Shown here: positions 33,260-44,467 of the stretch, piece after piece | How positions within the stretch are numbered: the stretch's first letter is position 1 | Layout of the letters: each line of letters starts with the position of its first letter | Assembly (NCBI RefSeq): GCF_030247195.1 | Contig: NC_080671.1 | Coordinates: 415,906,044-415,970,043, forward strand | Source of the DNA: Topomyia yanbarensis | Lineage: Eukaryota > Arthropoda > Insecta > Diptera > Culicidae | Reading direction: 5' to 3' | DNA: 64,000 nt | Notes under the pieces: generated by a model | What the model saw: the letters and a program-made list of their open reading frames with translations, nothing else | Database searches by the model: none | What the model was told of the DNA's origin: nothing | Program-made: the position numbers and the translations under genes

Positions 33260-34312
33260 TGTAAGGTCTGACACTTTAAAATTTCTCTTCGTTGGTCTCC
33301 GAGGCTCACTGCCGTTGACTGACTAGCAGACAAATTCACTTTCTGCGAAAGCTCGATATGATTGCTGTGGAGTAACAACTAGTAATGACGTCGTCGCAGC
33401 TTAGTTTCAATATTATCTCATCGTATTTTTCTCTTCACTTTCATTTGAAGTTGGCGCCTTAGTGTTAGCACCACCCGCTGTCGTCTGCTGTGCGTCTAAA
33501 GGGCTCAAACATAATGCTCCACCTCAGAGTAAGCGTTAGGCCGATTTTTGTTTCAAAATTGTCGGGACAACATCGCTCGTTACAGTAAACAATTTGTATC
33601 TCAGAGTCAGAGATGGACGATTATGCTTGGGCCTCAAGAAAATCACACTAGCAAACACTATGCGCAACAGTTATTACTCAATATACGCAGTGACGAACTT
33701 AACCGGAACCATGACACATGCGACACCGTTATTAGCACAGAGCAAGGACCTTGTGCATCGATTTGGATGCACGGTTTACTTAATTCCACAACACACACAC
33801 GACTCGGTAAACTGTGTTCAGTATAAGCTGCCTGACATATTCGGGTTAAACCGAGGAATACCGGTTATCAACTAAGGTAGATTTCGATTTTGCACATGAA
33901 CCAACTATTTTTGCGATCGCGGAACGCAGAAACATATGTCCACGCTGGTTTATCGATCGTACGCGTCTGAGAGATGTCGAACTGCATGGTCGTGACCATG
34001 GCTCCCATCGCCATCGATGCCGCGAGCAGTTGGGATCGAAGGAGTGGAACACGGTACGACTAAGCGTCGTACGCAATCGGGAGATGTTGAGCAAAAGGTG
34101 GAGAGGTAAAATTTGCATCCCATGTTTCGGTAGTAGAAATACGACTTTCTTTTGGCTTGGTTAGCTCTCTCAACAAATTACTCCCGCTGCAGAAGGAAAG
34201 CGACCGGTATCTCAATTATTGTCACAATATGTGGTGCGGGTTGAATAAATATTGTTGATTAGGGATTTCGGCGGTTCTGCAATTGCTTCGATACAGTGTA
34301 CTTACCAGTGAT
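33260..34312. other. Upstream region of the secreted-protein exon; no other gene seen
   Basis: A promoter for the minus-strand gene should lie here. The CT-rich run at 33427-33446 is on the plus strand and gives no clear TATA box on minus. Open frames at 33548-33875 and 33846-34118 lack recognisable domains. Confidence 0.4.
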
Positions 34313-34315
34313 ATA

Positions 34316-34660
34316 CAGTGAAGACCCGTTTTTATCAGTCCCTTGAATTTTAAGCTAATAAAACGGGGATGTTGACAAAATCGGGACTTATATTTCTATT
34401 TCTTTATAAGAAACCGAAGTTCTTAAAATATTCATCTTTAGTCCCTAGATATAGACTCAAAACCCTTTCTGATCATTTAGTTTATATTTCAGATCTCTAA
34501 GATAAGGAAAATATGCTCAAGAATTCAACTTGGTTCGTCTGCTAGAGCCCATCAAACTACCAACTATCAATTTTCATATGAGGCTGACAAAATCGGATCA
34601 AAAAGCTGATAATATCGGAGGTAGACAAAATCGGGGGCTGATAAAATTGGGTCTTCACTG
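34316..34660. mobile_element. TA-flanked MITE, 345 bp
   Basis: The left end CAGTGAAGACCCGTTTTTAT and the right end (inverted) CAGTGAAGACCCAATTTTAT are flanked by TA (34314-34315 and 34661-34662). AAAATCGGG motifs repeat inside both ends. TA targets and CAGT-type ends are usual for Tc1/mariner-derived MITEs. There is no coding sequence. Confidence 0.75.
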
Positions 34661-34978
34661 TATAACATATAACGTATAACAGTCCTATATGCAAAATCAT
34701 CATGTCGATCATGTCATGTTTTATTTTGTACCCAGGTGAGCTACGTATGATTTACAACTACACTATGTTCTAACCCCCTTCCCCCAATCAATTTCATTAA
34801 GGTGCATTTGATCAGGAAAGTCGAAAAAAATTTCACAATGCGAATATAACAGATAAATATTGTGCAATTTTAACTCCCAAAAGGGAAAATTGGATTAAAC
34901 CAATTTGCGCATTAAAGGCACAAAACCTAACACAAAATTAAGTTTGAGCCTTTCGTGCTTCATCTCGTCAGTAACAAG

Positions 34979-35045
34979 CAGAGCCGTAGCGTGCAGTTGG
35001 CCAGGTTGGCCCCCACCAAGGTCGCCAATCTTAGGGGGGTGCTAA
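34979..35045 (+). repeat. Possible solo hAT-like terminus
   Basis: Starts CAGAGCCGTAGCGTGCAG and is followed by a GGCC-rich stretch, like the end of the element at 23885. No inverted partner or target duplication was found, so this rests on resemblance alone. Confidence 0.25.
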
Positions 35046-35133
35046 AATCTTGATCAGTGCTTTTTGTTCAATGCCTCGCCCACCGTACCCTTCCAGCTTG
35101 AGCTACTTTGTGGATACTTGGCACACCATGGAG

Positions 35134-37115
35134 TCACGCAAGTTCGTGGTTCATCCTTCTCCTCCACACACCATCCCCCTGCACACCACCGAAGATCGTT
35201 CTCAGCACTCTTCTTTCGAAGACTTCGAGTGCTTGCATATCCTCCTCGAGCATTGTCCACGTTTTGTGCCCGTAGAGAGCCACCGGTCTAATCACTGTGT
35301 TGTACATGGCGCATTTCGTGCGATGGTGAAGCTTTCTGGATCGCAAAATTTTGTGGAGTCCATAGTAAGCACGATTTCCAGAGATAATACGCCTTCTGAT
35401 CTCCCGGCTGGTGTTATTGTCCGCAGTCACCAATGAGCCTAGATAGATGAACTCGTCAACCACCTCGAACTCGTCGCCGTCGATCGTAACACTACTACCC
35501 AAGCGTTCCCTATCGCGATCGGTTCCGGCAGCCAGCATATTCTTCGTCTTGGACACATTTATCTTCAGTCCTACTCGTGCTGCTTCGCGCTTCAGTCGGG
35601 TATACAGATCTGCTACCGTCTCCTTGTTACTACCGATTATGTCCACGTCGTCAGCGAAGCACACGAATTGTCCGGACCTCGTAAAAATTGTGCCCCGCAT
35701 GTTGAACCCCGCTCTTCGCATTACACCTTCCAGCACTATATTGAACAGCAGACAGGACAACCCATCGCCTTGTCTTAGTCCCCTGCGTGTTTCAAACGGA
35801 CCCTAGAGGCCGCCCGCAATTTTGACACAACACCTTACACCATTCATCGTAGCCTTAATCAGTCTTGTCAGCTTCCCAGGGAAGCCGTTCTCGTCCATCA
35901 TTTTCCATAGCTCCACACGGTCCACCATGTCATATGCGGCTTTAAAGTCGATGAACAGGTGATGTGTCGGGACCCGGTATTCACGGCATTTTTGGACGAT
36001 TTGCGTATAGTAAATATTCGGTTGTTTGTGGATCTGCCGTTGATGAAACCGGCCTTATAACTCCCGACAAATCCATTTACCAGCGGTGATAGGCGCCGGA
36101 ACAGAATCTGGGATAGCACTTTGTAAGCGGCATTTGTCACCGTGATCGAGTCCAATTTGTCGCCTTTCTTGTATATCGTGGTGATGACCCCTTCCTTCCA
36201 CTCCTCCGGTAGCTGTTCCCCGTCCCAGATTCTTTCGATTATTCGGTGCATGCATTCCGTCAGTTTCTCCGGACCCGCCTTGAAGAGTTCCGCTCCTAGA
36301 TCATCCTTACCAGCTGCCTTGTTGTTCTTGAGCTGTTGAATAGCCTCGTTAACCTCATTCATAGTGGGCGCCGGTACATCCCCGTCAGCTGAGACACTGA
36401 CATAATCGTCCTCCTCGATTACCCGATTGTCCGCCTGCGCACCATTAAGATGATCATTGTAGTACTGCCTCCACCTTTCGACCACCTCACGTTCGTCCGT
36501 CAAGATGCCACCTTCCTTGTCTCTACACATTTCGGCCCGCGGCACAAAACCGTTGCGAGAGTCATTCAGCTTCTTGAAGAATGCCCGCGTTTCCTGAGAG
36601 CGATACAGCAGCTCCATCTCCTCTCTCTCTCAGACTCTTCCAGGTGGCGCTTTTTGTCCTGAAAAAGTGGAATCTGCTGTTTTCGCTTTCGTCGATATGA
36701 CTCCACGTTCTGACGAGTGGCTTGAAGCAACATCGCTGCGCGTGCTGCATTCTCCTCGTCCAATATCTCTTGGCACTCGCCATCGAACCAATCGTTCCGT
36801 CGACTCCTCTGTACGTATACCAGGACGCTTTCCGCAGTGCTGCTTATGGATGCTTTAGTCCTGTTCCAGCAGTCCTCAAGGGGAGCATCGATGAGCTCCT
36901 CCTCCGGTGGCAGCATTTCCCTCAGTCGGTCCAGGTTATCTTACACTGTTCACTACGGATAGTCGAACTTACACTGTTCACTACGGCTAGCCGAACTTGC
37001 AGTCTTTCACTATATCGGCAAGTATGCGAGTGCTCCCGATAAAGTTAAGTGACCTGCAGTTCCATGTCCCAAGTTTCCAGTGTCTAGTCCGTTTCCGTTG
37101 CGTACGTCTGTGCCA
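35134..37115 (-). pseudogene. RTE-like non-LTR retrotransposon with deleted endonuclease
   Basis: Order on minus: a fragment of the endonuclease start (WNCRSLNFIGSTRILADIV at about 37060-36995), then directly the pre-RT region (from 36916), then RT in several frames. RT motifs: NNKAAGKDDLGAELFK, WKEGVITTIYKKGDK, AYKVLSQILFRRL, GFINGRST, MSCLLFNIVL, CFADDVDIIGSN, EFIYLGSLVT and VALYGHKTWTM. These fit the RTE group. Most of the endonuclease (some 200 residues) is missing. A duplicated ACTTACACTGTTCACTACGG marks the joint (36938-36985). Frameshifts and stops separate 36617-35898 from 35760-35134. Confidence 0.8.
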
Positions 37116-37479
37116 ATTTTGTCCATCCGAAATGTCTTGTTGAACTTCCTGAGCATGCTATTTTTATGGGCGGCTAGCTAGTCCTGCGCCAACCTTGCAG
37201 TAACGCTGAAGGATGACGTGAGGAGAGAGATTTGGGCTAAGCGCTTATTTAAAGTCGGCGCTAGCTCGCCTTGTCAGGGCTGCTTTAGGGCATGTGGTAT
37301 TTAGACCTAGAACGTGTACGGCCCACTACCTCGTCCTATCACACCCGCAGTCAGCCCCCGCTACAGGTTCGGGTCGCGAATCACAATTAGTTGCTGTCGC
37401 GACTAAGCATTATCCACCACCTATGACCCGCCAAGTTGCATGCAACTCAGCTTACCACATTACTTGGATTTGCAGGTCT
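37116..37479. other. Probable leader of the RTE-like element; no gene seen
   Basis: GC-richer than its surroundings and upstream, on minus, of the endonuclease fragment. It may be the 5' part of that element. It merges into repeat A near 37480. Confidence 0.35.
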
Positions 37480-37837
37480 AGACCACTAATGACCAATCAA
37501 AGTAGCTCTGACCACAATGCGCACGATTCTTGATGCCCCCGTGGAACTCGCCAAGTTCTTAATCTATGTCACACATATTTTCCATCCATGTTTACAAACT
37601 TCATTTCAAATGAAAGATATAATACTCCCATTGAATACTATTGAATTTCATTCAGTTCTGACTATTCGTTCCTGAATTATATGTTGGTTATTACGGTCAC
37701 ATAGGATTTTCTCATATAAACCAGTACAATTGTAATACATCCTAGGTTAAAAATGTATTGAAACGAACGTCAAATTACTTCGATTCGCAGGCCTAAATCA
37801 CTGATGGCGAATCAAAGAACATACATGTACAAGTGGG

Positions 37838-38060
37838 GATAATATAATATTCGTAAGATTAGGGGGGTCATTTAGTGTTATTTTTTTACCTTTCTCATAT
37901 GGAAAGAATATGCAATCATTCTGAAAATCGACTTTTTCATAGTAATACACTTCAGGATTTTTAGCAGGGAGATTATTGGAGCAATTAGTTATTAATTAGG
38001 TGAAGCATTTCATAACCATATTAAAACTAGGAATAACTAGAAGGAGTGAATCAATTTTTT
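37838..38060 (-). repeat. Fragment of the I-type 3' UTR embedded in repeat A
   Basis: GGGGATAATATAATATTCG, TAAGATTAGGGGGGTCATTT and GAGATTATTGGAGCAA match 14942-15125, the 3' UTR of the I-type element, interrupted by a short piece of repeat A (about 37889-37960). Either repeat A jumped into an old I-type copy, or the two were rearranged. Confidence 0.6.
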
Positions 38061-39350
38061 GCCTTTCTCATATAAAGAAAGGCTATGCAATCACTGTAAA
38101 AATCGACTTTTTAACCAAGGCCCGGAGGGCCGAGTGTCATACACCATTCGATTCAGTTCGTCGAGATCGGCAAATGTCTGTGTGTGTATGTATGTGTGTG
38201 TGTCATTTAAACTCACACAATTTTCTCAGAGATGGCTGAACCGATTTTCGCAAACTTAGTTTCATCTGAAAGGTATAACGCTCCCATAAGCTGCTATTGA
38301 ATTTTTAGTTGATCCGACTTCCGGTTCCGGAGTTACGGGTTGAAAAGTGCGGTCACACAGCAAATTCCCATATAAACTGGTACCACCATGATGTTTAAAT
38401 GATGTAAAACATATTAAAATTGATGTAACATTACTCTAGTTTGCGGGTCTGGATCACTAATGATCAATCAAAGTAGCTTTGACCACATTGGCCACCTATG
38501 ACGGTTCATGACGCCCCCGGGGAACCCGCCAAGTTCCTAAACTAATATCACACCCATTCCACAACGAATTCTCTACCGATTTTTACAAACTTGATTTCAA
38601 ATGAAAGATACAGTAATACCATTGACTGCTGCTGAATTTCATTCGGTTCTGACTCTTGATTCCGGAGTTACAGGGGTGTTGGTAAGGATACACTGGAATT
38701 TTCCATATAAATCGGTATAATCGTAATACCTCAGAGGCTAAAAACTATTGAAATGTTCACCAAATTACTTCTAATCGCAGATCTATATCACTGATTGCCA
38801 ATCAAACATTCTTTGAATATATTGTCCACTATCGACGGTTCCAGAAGTCCGGAATTTCAGGCATATTCCACAATTAAAGTCACATCGGTTCTTCGGTGAT
38901 GACTGAACCGATTTTCTCAAACCAAGTCTCAAATGGAAGGCAAAATATGCAGTTGAGTATTGCGTCGCCGCCCCTCCCCCCCCCCCTCCGCCTTGCCCTT
39001 ACACCTCCCTCCTTCATCACTCCCCTCCTCTTGGACCACCCTCACGCCCGCATTTCCTTCATCCACCCCGTATACCGAAATAAGATGAAGGATTTTTGAC
39101 GCATCCTCCAGTCCCACTCTACTAACCCCCCATTCCCTACATGTTCAAACCCATTCCACCAACCTTTCCAAATTATAATCACATGAAGATAACATTGAAC
39201 TCATGCTTATTAAGCTAATTAAATATTATTCTCTTGCCTTTCTTATATAGAAAGGTTATGCAATTGCTCCAAAAACCAACTTTCTAACCGAGGCCCGGAG
39301 GGCCGAGTCTCATATAACATTCGACTCAATTCGCCGAGATCGCAAAATAT

Positions 39351-39533
39351 CTGTGTGTATGTATGTGTGTGTATGTATGTATGTATGTATGTATGTATGT
39401 ATGTATGTATGTATGTATGTATGTATGTATGTATGTATGTATGTATGTATGTATGTACGTATGTATGTATGTATGTATGTATGTATGTATGTATGTATGT
39501 ATGTATGTATGTATGTATGTATGTGTGTATGTG
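39351..39533. repeat. (TATG)n microsatellite
   Basis: About 180 bases of TATG repeats with a few substitutions (TACG, TGTG). It grows from the TGTGTATG tract present at this place in every repeat A module. Frames reading MYVC repeats are artefacts. Confidence 0.95.
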
Positions 39534-40398
39534 CGGATTTGTTAACAAAATGTACACATCGGTTTCTCGGAGATGGCTGAACCGATTTTTACAAACTAAG
39601 ATTCAAATGAAAGGTATAATATTCCCATAGGTTGCTATTGAATTTCATTTTCAACCGACATCTTGATCCGGATTACGAGTTGAAGAGTATGGTTACAAAA
39701 CAAAATTTGTTGATTTGTCCACATCGGTTTCTCGGAATTTTCTGAACCGATTTTGACAAACTTAATTTTAAATGAAAGGTCCATCGCTGTTGAATTTTGT
39801 GTGGATCCGAGTTTTGGTTCCTGAATTACAGGGTGATACGTACGATCACGCAATAAATCTCGATTCTAACGAATTTTACGATGAATGTAAAAAGGTGAAT
39901 TTTTTTCCAAAATGTACACAACTGTTGAATTTGTAGATCTAGGTCCCCAACAGTCATTCAAAGGCTCTTTGGTCACACTGGCCACCATCGACGGATCCTG
40001 AAGTATCCAAATTCAGAATAACGGTTATATTGGTTTCTCGAAAATGGCTAGACGGATTTGATCAACTTAGTCTCAAATGAAAGTTGTCGCGTCCCCGGAA
40101 ACTGATATTAAATTCCATCTCCATCCGACTTCCGGCTCCGGGGTTACGGGTTGTGGAGTACGATCACATAGAAAACTCCGATTCAAACCGATACCGCGAT
40201 GAATGCAAAAAGGTGCTCTTATATATGTACTTGCCAAGTGTAATAAGAGATTTCCATAATGTTATATTGCACGAACCAGCTATTATATCATAGTTTGGAG
40301 AAATGAGAAAGGCACAATTGCACCTCTAGGTGGATTAAAACAGGTTTTTATGATTAGAGTTGGTTAATTTGGGATTTTTATGAGTAGTAGTACAGTTT

Positions 40399-41700
40399 TT
40401 TTTAATTCGTTTATTTGACACGGCTCATAGCGGTTGCTTAACGGAGCCGTGGATCTTTTGTATGTTTACAATTTGTAAAAATAAAAATACAAACAAATGT
40501 TATTGTACAAATGTTGGATCTCGTGTGCGCAACTTTTTATTGCGAGTGGAGACCTTCTTTCGCGGGGGCGAAATTTTTTTCTGTTGGCAGACTGCGTCAG
40601 GGAGGTCAATTAATTCTCTCTTGTTTTTCACGTCCAGATCGGAGCTGGCATGGTGTCCACGATCAGATGTTCTTTCATGCTTCTTCACTTATTGTTGACC
40701 AGTGTAAATCCGTCCTTTTTGTTATTAGCTTCCTTGCCGATGTAGCTTACAGTTGATTTTAGGGTGCTGGATGCTTCTTGTGCGGTTGTCATTATGGTCT
40801 GAACAGCTGCCACAAATTTGGTCATCGTTTGTGGTTCAAGCATTGGTATTGAAAACTCTGTTTTGTGTTGATTTGCCGTAGATGAGTTGGCAATCGGTTG
40901 AGATGCATTTTCCTCTGCATCTTCCGCGCAAGGTTGTCCATGATGCGCTGTCTGATTGCAATACCTGCACGTAGGGGTTTGCTCCTCATGGGTGCATAGC
41001 GTAGTTTGTTTTTTTTTGTAGTTCCGTGAGATTTGAATTTTATTGTCAAGTAGGAGGGTACATGCCTTTCAACCCGCATCCTCACTAGAAAAATGCCGTT
41101 AGGAGTACCCGGGAACAAGTTTCTCCAAGTAGTAGGTGTAACCACAGACTAACAGACATAACACTATGAGGGAATTCCCTCAAAAAACACCGATCCGAAA
41201 ATTTTCCCAGAACACTAGCTCCACCTTTTATTCACAGTCCCAAACACTCATTTACTGGTGGGTTACCCCTCAGGTTTGGGAACAATTTTTCACTAGTGTT
41301 CTATCCCCCATATGCTTGTTCATATGTCAGTGGCGCCATAATTTCAAATGTGGCCATAGTTCCAACTACAAATATATTTAAAATGACCGTTAAAGCGGGC
41401 GAAGCTTTGTTTTTGAGTGTTATGTCTGTTAGTCTGTGATGTAACTTTTCCATATTGCAACATGCATTTTGAAATTGGCTCAGTAAGAATACGAGTTGAT
41501 AGGTCATGTAGCCTTACATCTATATAATCATTTGCAATGTATACGAGAATCTTTATGCCAACGTTGTCACTTTCAGCAACGTTAGCCTTAAAGGGTTTAT
41601 ATACAAACTTGTGGCGAAAAAGTGGGATAAGTTCGTGATTTTTTTTAAAGTGTTTTATGCAAATTTTATTTGAAAAAGCGAAAGACGAAAGATATCTCAT
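40399..41700 (-). pseudogene. Second gag-only retroelement copy (split by a MITE)
   Basis: On minus, gag blocks appear in order: YIANDYIDVRLHDLSTRI and QYGKVTS (41700-41446), a MITE (41143-41439), then TTWRNLFPGTPNGIFLVRMR (41145-40822) and the C-terminus SPPRKKVSTRNKKLR (near 40560). The frame ends and a short 3' UTR with AAATAAAC and a poly(A) (TTTTTTTT at 40399-40406) follows at once, with no RT. Layout is the same as 24960-26232. Stops and frameshifts are frequent, so the copy is old. Confidence 0.65.
41143..41439. mobile_element. MITE with CACAGACTAACAGAC ends, 6-bp TSD
   Basis: The left end CACAGACTAACAGACATAAC and the right end GTTATGTCTGTTAGTCTGTG are perfect inverses (about 22 bases). 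TGTAAC is repeated at 41137-41142 and 41440-41445. It interrupts the gag between the QYGKV and TTWRN blocks, which are joined in the copy at 25251-26128; this fixes the insertion independently. A diverged half-end lies near 62236-62256. Confidence 0.8.
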
Positions 41701-43640
41701 CGGGCGAGCAATCGATATGAGAGGACTTAAATCGATTTTTCAGCAGACGGACGCCCGCTAGCACATTTATACTCATCGTAAGAGTCGAGTGAATTCAATC
41801 AAAAGCAATACGCAAACAACAATACTGGATTCGCTCCAGTTTGCTAAAATGTATGTTCGCGGCGGGTCGAAAACAGAAACTCCTGTACTCCAACACCGAC
41901 AATATCGTTGTTGGGTACAGCCCAGGTCTCCTGGGTGGGCACCTCACCATGTTCCGGTTATTCTACGGAGAAAGTTCATTTCTGTTTAAGATAACTAATG
42001 TGACATCCCCAGGTACATTTCGAGTCGAAAACCTGAACAATAGTGTAACCCATTCATTGAAACTGTGGTTGCGCTGGTTCACACTTCCCTGAAGATTCGA
42101 CTGACTAAATTTTCTCCGTGGAGAATTCGATACTCAGCTGACGGGCCCATGTAGACAAATTGTCCAATGTATAGTGGTCCTTGCAAATTGACAGGTTTGG
42201 AACCTCTACAAGTAACCTTAGTGTGCAGGAACTGACACGACATTCGCCAATGTCTTTCACGTGAAAATTGGAAATGTAGCTAAATTGTGATGTCGACAAA
42301 TAACCATGCGAAAAATGCAAGGTTTTTCAGGCAGCATATTTAGTATATACTGTCGGGACGGAATCCGGACAGACCTTCTTGGAGAAATCGAATACCCAAC
42401 AGTTTGAATATTCTACGCTCTCAGTTTCAGTTTCGCATGCGCTGGGCCGTGCCCCAAAGAGTGTTCATCGATGTTTCGATAGTTAATCTGTCCACGAATC
42501 GGCGTCAGTAACTACGATTCTTGGTTTTCATCAAGTTCCACATTCGCGTTTCTAACATTACGTACTCCCGATAGCTAACGGGTCGTCCGTCGTCGTCTCG
42601 GAAGGGCTTATAAGCGGCAGCCTTCACCGCGTGTAAGTCTGAGCCGGTACGCGTTTAGTCTGAGCTTGAATCGCGGTGTTGAGAATCAAGCCAACCAGGA
42701 ACCCATACTCTTCCTCGGGAGGAAGCTTTTGTGTGGACACGATTTTGACGGATATCGCGAACACGCAACTCTTCTAATTAATACTTTGGGTGAGGTCATA
42801 CAAAACATTCACGGTATTCAGTGGCCCTGAATAGTTAGCAATAGTAATAACAAATGGCATATGGTCGCTACCGTGGGGATCAGAGATTACCTTCCACATT
42901 CCTCCGTATGTTGATCCAAGCAAAGTATATTTAAGATCTATTTCATAAATAAACCATGTTTTGTATAATGCAAATGCATCGCATTTCAAGTTTCAATTAA
43001 GTATTAAAATTTTAAAGGAATCGATTTTCGCGACAATTCTGCAATTCCACAGTATAACAGTGATCAAATCAAAATGATACAATCGCTGAAAGGAGGGACC
43101 ATTTTGCAGTTAACAGCATAAAGAATGATTTTACTGTAGTGAAAAGGTTACCAAAATGCTTTTAAGAGGGTCAAAAATGCTTAAAGCTATGAAAATACGG
43201 TCCATAATGTCAGAGAACTTTATAAAGCCAACGCTGGTTTCTTTCTCTGGCTGAGATATGGGAAGACTAGGGGTCTTTGATGTCCCGGGAAGTGCTAAAA
43301 ACATTTCTGAGCTCAGGTTTCTGAGATCGGGAGCTACTTGCTTCGGTTTTGCACCAGTTCTTCCTAGAGTAGTTATCTTGGAGAACCTTGAAGAGACTCC
43401 TCGTAACCTTTACAACGAAGCTTATGAGAGGAAATGTTCCTCCTTTTACTATTGCTCTTAGGCACACCAGAACATGTTCCATCCTGAGGTTCATCACAGT
43501 CGCCTTCGTCAGTGAACAAGTTAGTATAAGTATTTGTAAAGACCGGTAGCGTGGCTAGCTTTAGAATTTCTGCAAAAGATCACTTAGAGCATCCCTTCTA
43601 AGATTGTTATTATTCTATAGGAAGAAACGGAAATTCAATG
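41701..43640 (-). pseudogene. Decayed I-type retrotransposon copy with internal deletions
   Basis: Segments match the intact copy in order. 41701-42110 resembles 16735-17150 (GAGCAATCGATATGAGAG shared), 42110-42345 resembles 17155-17450, 42350-42970 resembles 18040-19130, and 43000-43580 resembles 19150-19760. RNase H and most of RT are missing and frames are broken. It lies on the same strand as the gag-only copy beside it, and the joint at about 41700 shows no clear TSD. Confidence 0.75.
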
Positions 43641-44467
43641 TTTTTTAAAATAATCAATAATAGACCCTCTAGAACTTTAAGAGTATTGAATTGAAATGTT
43701 TTTTTCTTGTTTGAAAGGCTACGTATTGTGTCATAAAATTACTCAAAATACTATTATTTAGGGTATTTTTCAAGTTATAAAACTACCAACTTTATACAAG
43801 TAACAAGATGAGCTTATAGTGTAAGATGTTTTTCAGAAAGTCCGAAAAAATCATCAGTAGAGTGAAACATATAATTAAATCTTCGAATATCTGTTCGTGT
43901 TGGGTATTGTGTTATTTCGTTCATCCATGTTCGATAAAAGCACTTTTTGTTGCAAAATCATACCACAAGTGTTTTGAGGTTCACAATGCGAAAAGAGTCC
44001 ATCAATAGACAACACAGCTTACTTTGACTTAGGAATGGAACAACGTTATCGATTTATGCGCAGTCCATCAGAATCCCATACGAAAACACTTACACTCCAA
44101 TTTCGAACCGTTATGAAGGTTATCCAAAAATAACTTTCATCAATTTTAGTTATCACAATCGAACATAAATACACGATGCACTTTCTCGCGATAATTCCAA
44201 TTTTAGATACTAAAGCATCTTTTGCTACGCATTTCAGTCAAGGTCATGAGGGAGTCGTTTTCGGCATGGAGAAATCGAATATGTAGATCAGTTTGCTCAT
44301 TTTCTTTTAGCATCGCGCTACTATAAGCTATGCATTTATCTTGGGGGGCCGATTGGCGCATAGAAAAAAAACTTTCATTTATAACTTTCCATAAAACTTA
44401 CTCGATACATATACACATACATAATTTTGTTAACTAAGATAAAAATTTTAAAACTATGAAATTAGCA
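43641..44467. other. No recognisable gene; downstream flank of the ZIP gene
   Basis: AT-rich spacer between repeats and the 3' end of the minus-strand ZIP gene. The poly(A) signal of that gene should lie just below 44468; AATAAA was not seen close by. Confidence 0.45.

Larger units (their letters stand above)
37480..40330. repeat. High-copy modular repeat A, several tandem modules
   Basis: Modules of about 300-450 bases recur. Each has a header CTTTCTCATATRRAAAGGTT, a GGCCCGGAGGGCCGAGT palindrome, GTCGAGATCG before a TGTGTATG tract, then GGCTGAACCGATTTT, CAAATGAAAGRTATAA, CCGACTTCCGGTTCCGGAGT, TACGGGTTG and ACTAATGATCAATCAAAGTA. Full or partial modules start near 37570, 38066, 38560, 38890, 39236, 39715 and 40020. 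The block ends in GCACAATTGCACCTCTAGG followed by TGGATTAAAACAGG near 40310-40345. Other copies lie at 46555, 50520 and 61430. There is no protein; TE class is uncertain. Confidence 0.65.

Noticed and set aside
36055..37042. Plus-strand frames over the RTE region
   Set aside because: Antisense to RT coding sequence with RTE motifs.
39243..39630. Cys/Tyr/Met-rich repeat proteins
   Set aside because: Translation of the (TATG)n microsatellite in several frames.
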